From: Dillenia suffruticosa
Taxonomy: Eukaryota > Streptophyta > Magnoliopsida > Dilleniales > Dilleniaceae
DNA length: 64,000 nt
Reading direction: 5' to 3'
Assembly (NCBI GenBank): GCA_033439265.1
Contig: JAVTVX010000016.1
Location: 18,398,701-18,462,700 of the forward strand
A model generated the notes under the pieces. It saw only the letters and a list, made by a program, of their open reading frames with translations. It had not been told where the DNA came from and ran no database searches. The position numbers and the translations under genes were made by a program. Positions 60,520 through 64,000 of the stretch are shown in pieces. Every line of letters starts with the position of its first letter. Position 1 is the stretch's first letter.

Positions 60520-62639
60520 GAGAGTGTGAGAAAGAGAGCATACTTTTCCCTTTCAAAAAATCCCTAATCCCGTCTCTCATGTTTCCCTCACACAAAACCA
60601 ACCCAAACTCCATTAAAATCATCATATAAGCACGTATTAAGCAACCTCCACTCCTATACTAATTGTCCCTAGCATAAAGGGGTGTAGAAAAGCTGTAAAA
60701 CAAATTAAAAACACAAAGAAAGCTAGGAAGTTGAAGGAGTTAGAGGGAAGTGGATTTTGAAACTTGGAAAGACAAATACAATGCTTGTGTCTATTTAATT
60801 GATACTTAATGATCATGTTTTACATGTGGTTATGATATTAGAACAAAGATGGAATAGATCAGGGAAGAAAAAAAAAATCACGTTTTTGAATGAAAAACTA
60901 TGAACTTTGCATTCTGGCAGTTTGACCATGCTTCAGTTTTAGTTTATAACTTTTTTTGCATAATTGCAAATCGAGTAAGGTATTCTTCTGATGAAACTAA
61001 ACTCTCATAACTTTAAAATGATAAATGATTTGAAAAGTTTCAATGAAAATTGAATTTTTAGTGATTTTCAAAAGTTGCATATTTTCTGCAGAAAACTGCC
61101 ATGTTTTTGCTCTGTTTCAGCTTCTGATTTTGAACCGCCTTCTAGGCTGAATTAAGCTAACTCTGAACATAAAAGTTATAGTTTTATATCTTATATTTAA
61201 ATGGGCACTTGAATTCCCTCAGTCTGATATGTGCAAAAGATATTATGCTAATTTCTCTAACACTGCTCATGTTGTGTTGAGAATTTCGGGCTATAACATT
61301 GATTGAATTGGGTTTTCATGTGTGTTTGCATATCTATAACATGAAAGTTATAGTCTTGTGTCTTGTTTATAAGTGGCGGCTGGAATCGCCTCAACCTGAT
61401 AATTGTAGTTCAAATTATAGCATTTTTACTAAACCCCATTTGTGCTGAAAACTTACTGAAATGGTTCTTTGTTTCACAATTTGTTGCTAAACTTTATAAC
61501 CTGCATAATTGTGATGTTTAGTTACGATTCTTGTATAATCCTTGTGATAATAAGTGTTGATGATTATTACATTATGAGAATCACGAAGAATTAAAAAGAG
61601 AAAGTGATAATACAATGATACCTTCGAAAGGTTTGCAAACCCCATAGGCGAAGCTTGGGGAGTCTAGTTGGCATATGGAGTTCCAAAAGTTTTGTGAAGC
61701 CTACAGGCGAAACTTAAGAAACTACAGATGTATCTTTTCGCCCTACAAGGGTAGAATTAGAAGCAACCAAAGCGTTTAAGGTGTCTAACTCAAAAAGACC
61801 TGCATTTCATTTATGAATTCCAAATTTTGGTTTGCTCTTCTAGACCTTCGTACACTAGATTGGTTCCACATTCTAATCCTTTTTTTAATTACTAAATTAT
61901 ATAAGTACAATAAAGATAGAAAACGTAAATCCGAAAGTAACAATCACACTTAATTTCTCATGAATGCTTGAGATAATGTTGTTTATTGATCATGATATTG
62001 ATGTTCTTATATCCGCTTTGCTTGCTATGTATGCTATTGGCCCCCCGTGTACTTGTTCAGCTTATAGTGACACTGTTATCCTTCTCTTCAGGTGATTCGG
62101 GAGTCCAAAGGGAACCAGAAGGTAGGAGCTTTTGAGTCCAGGGATTTAGATCTCTACTTATTTTTGACCTTTGTATTGATTAAGGCATTTAATATACGTG
62201 TTCTTTTGTGTGATACAAGTAATATTGTATGGCTAGATTTGTTGGTCTAGATGTTTGATCAATGAGAGCCTCATGTATGATTTTATTTATATTATACTTA
62301 TATGCTATGATGTGTTGTGTTGAACAGCTAGGAGAGCCGTTGATACCAGCCTATTTGATAGACAAAGTGTTATATTGATTTTGTCAAGTTTTCATGCTAA
62401 CTCTAGGTGACTATATATAGTCACTAAATAAAGGAGACTTAGACACAATTTCTCTTTGGAAAGAACAGTAATTTATTTTCCTTTAATATAAAGTTCCTTT
62501 CGTGTTATCATACACAGAGAGGAGGGCTGTCGCAAATTCAGTTGTCGCATTTTAATCATGTTAGTTATTTCCGCATTTGCTTGCCTGTCTCCTTTTCTAT
62601 TAGAGGTGCAATGCCTGGATAGTGGGTCGTCATAGTTGG
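60111..62639 (+). repeat. Ty3/gypsy LTR, plus orientation
   Basis: It starts TGTAAGG after GATCTTTTAAGGGAAAAGCA and shares motifs, in the same order, with the reverse complement of 57982-59172, including the (GA)n run at 60489-60515. The segment of about 60740-62070 has no counterpart in the minus copy. That segment contains AAACCCCATAGGCGAAGCTT and no coding sequence. Confidence 0.75.
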
Positions 62640-64000
62640 AATGTTCAAATGGGTAAGAACTGGGGGAAAAAATGGTCTTTCCCTATTCTCTCTCTTTTCC
62701 CCCATTATCTTCCGCGCTTCATTCTACATCACCTCCATGAAAGACATATCAGCCCCACCAACTCCATGATCACTCTACCACCACCATGCAATCACAACAA
62801 AAGCAAGATCAACATTGACTCGATTGAAGAAGAAGACCTAACAATTACTTCTGATTGCAACACGGTGAAAAAACTCAACGCACCAACAAAATTCATGCTT
62901 TGATCTGTAAATCAAGTGGAAGAAAGACGCTAGAGGCTTCAGTTGCAATGCTCTTCAAATGAGGTTGGATATCGACCTTCTGTTTCAATCACTTCCATCA
63001 TTCAATCTTCTGTAGTGCCCATGCATTTTAGTTTTATCCAATTGCGAGGGGAGAGAGACACAAAGAGAGAACTGATGCTTCTATTGGGGAGAGAGAAAGA
63101 GAGCCAAATAGTTCTGCAATTGACATCATAGAGCAAAGATTTAAAAAATAAAGGTCAAAGGTTCAGAAAGGGCGGTAAAAGGTTATCCTAAGAACTGGAA
63201 AATGTTTTTTATCCCACACCAAATGCTACACTAGAGTTTCTAGGAATCATTCATTAGCAGAAGGCAAAGCAATTACCCCTGCAGTTTTGAGGAATCACTC
63301 ACTCAACCAAGAGTTTTTAGGAACCATTCCCCCAAGAGAAGGCCCCCACACTTCCAACACTTGTGCTGAAAATTCAAATTCTATAATTCCACCCCTCCTC
63401 TCAAAATGAGGCTCTTAAAGCCCTTATTATAAACATTTGACATCTGAATAAACTTACCAATAAAGTAAGCTTATTACCTAACCTTTACGTACTTAGCTAA
63501 TAAGCCTACACTCAACCTTGATTTATTAAGCGATTGTAGCCCAAGCTAACTAAACTAATAAAAGGCCCACAAAAACCTACGCTGTACTGATCCTCTAAGG
63601 TCCAATACAAGATCACATTAATGATCTCAATACAAACGAAGAGACGAAGCACAAGTTGACTGGATCCAAGCCTTTCAAGCACATTCTAGACTACTAAGGT
63701 ACTGCCTCTTCTCCCGCAGCATTTTCCATGCTTTCTTTTTGGTGTATAAGTTGCATCATTTGGATTTGTTGATTGATTCACAATTACAACATTTCATTGC
63801 TTGGACATAGCAACCACTGGGAGCTTATTTATAGTATTTCGTCCCAAGAAAAATTATATATTTTTTCCTAACAAAAAAGCGTAAATTAAACCCTTGCATT
63901 TTCCTATCTATCGAATAAGAGATTCTCATATTATCTAACAGACTTTCATCATCTCAATTATACCAAGGAAGCACATGGCCACGGGCCCCAGGGGGAGATG
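62640..64000. other. Right edge, no gene recognised
   Basis: The open frames at 62622-62903 and 62943-63131 are short and match nothing I know. From 63240 on, sequence resembles non-coding DNA with repeated AGGAA(T/C)CATTC phrases (63241-63330). Confidence 0.4.

Noticed and set aside
62622-63131. Two short frames near the right edge
   Set aside because: No homology recognised, no splice context, and average composition.

Overview
The window looks like nuclear DNA of a flowering plant. The genes are split by AT-rich GT-AG introns, and the protein families are plant ones: plant-type diphosphomevalonate decarboxylase, a LITTLE ZIPPER microprotein, plant mobile domain (PMD) proteins and a chloroplast-type aspartyl aminopeptidase. 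Most of the rest is transposable-element sequence. I cannot name the species; an angiosperm, probably dicot-like, is as far as the sequence takes me. I saw no rRNA, tRNA or CRISPR locus.

Layout. 1-4540: decayed Ty1/copia retrotransposon (+), apparently in an intron of the next gene. 5285-9478: C-terminal two thirds of diphosphomevalonate decarboxylase (MVD, +), eight exons with perfectly joining phases; its 2 kb intron holds a duplicated repeat. 11494-11673: possible minus-strand transit-peptide exon. 11762-18458: a 6.7 kb Mutator-like element (MULE) with inverted termini, a 10 bp target-site duplication (TSD), arrays of an odd palindrome at both ends, a decayed transposase gene and a second gene of the PMD family; a related short element is nested in it. 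20206-20620 and 48086-48395: two copies of a hAT-like MITE made largely of GAGCTC/CTCGAG runs. 23736-24488: intact YIP1-family membrane protein (-). 25678-28431: GC-rich then AT-rich block that looks like a solo LTR. About 30650-38760: AT repeats and a decayed Helitron Rep-helicase gene, with another TIR element inside its intron. 39669-40794: a fold-back, non-autonomous MULE of purine/pyrimidine minisatellite. 40860-50576: aspartyl aminopeptidase pseudogene (+), with a MULE-family MITE inside its first coding exon. 50911-51117: LITTLE ZIPPER microprotein (-). 53727-54825: last exons of an R3H-domain-like protein gene (-). 57982-62639: two Ty3/gypsy 3' ends in opposite orientation around a rearranged junction.

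How the parts relate. The strongest theme is one MULE family. At least four members (6.7 kb autonomous-type, nested 391 bp, 1.1 kb fold-back, 212 bp MITE) share termini of the form GAGCTTTGT-C-GAA and 9-10 bp TSDs, and they carry related subterminal palindromes. Two of them landed within about 100 bp of each other at the 5' end of the aminopeptidase gene. That gene has since collected frameshifts and stops. MVD, YIP1, LITTLE ZIPPER and the R3H-like gene show no lesions in the parts visible here.
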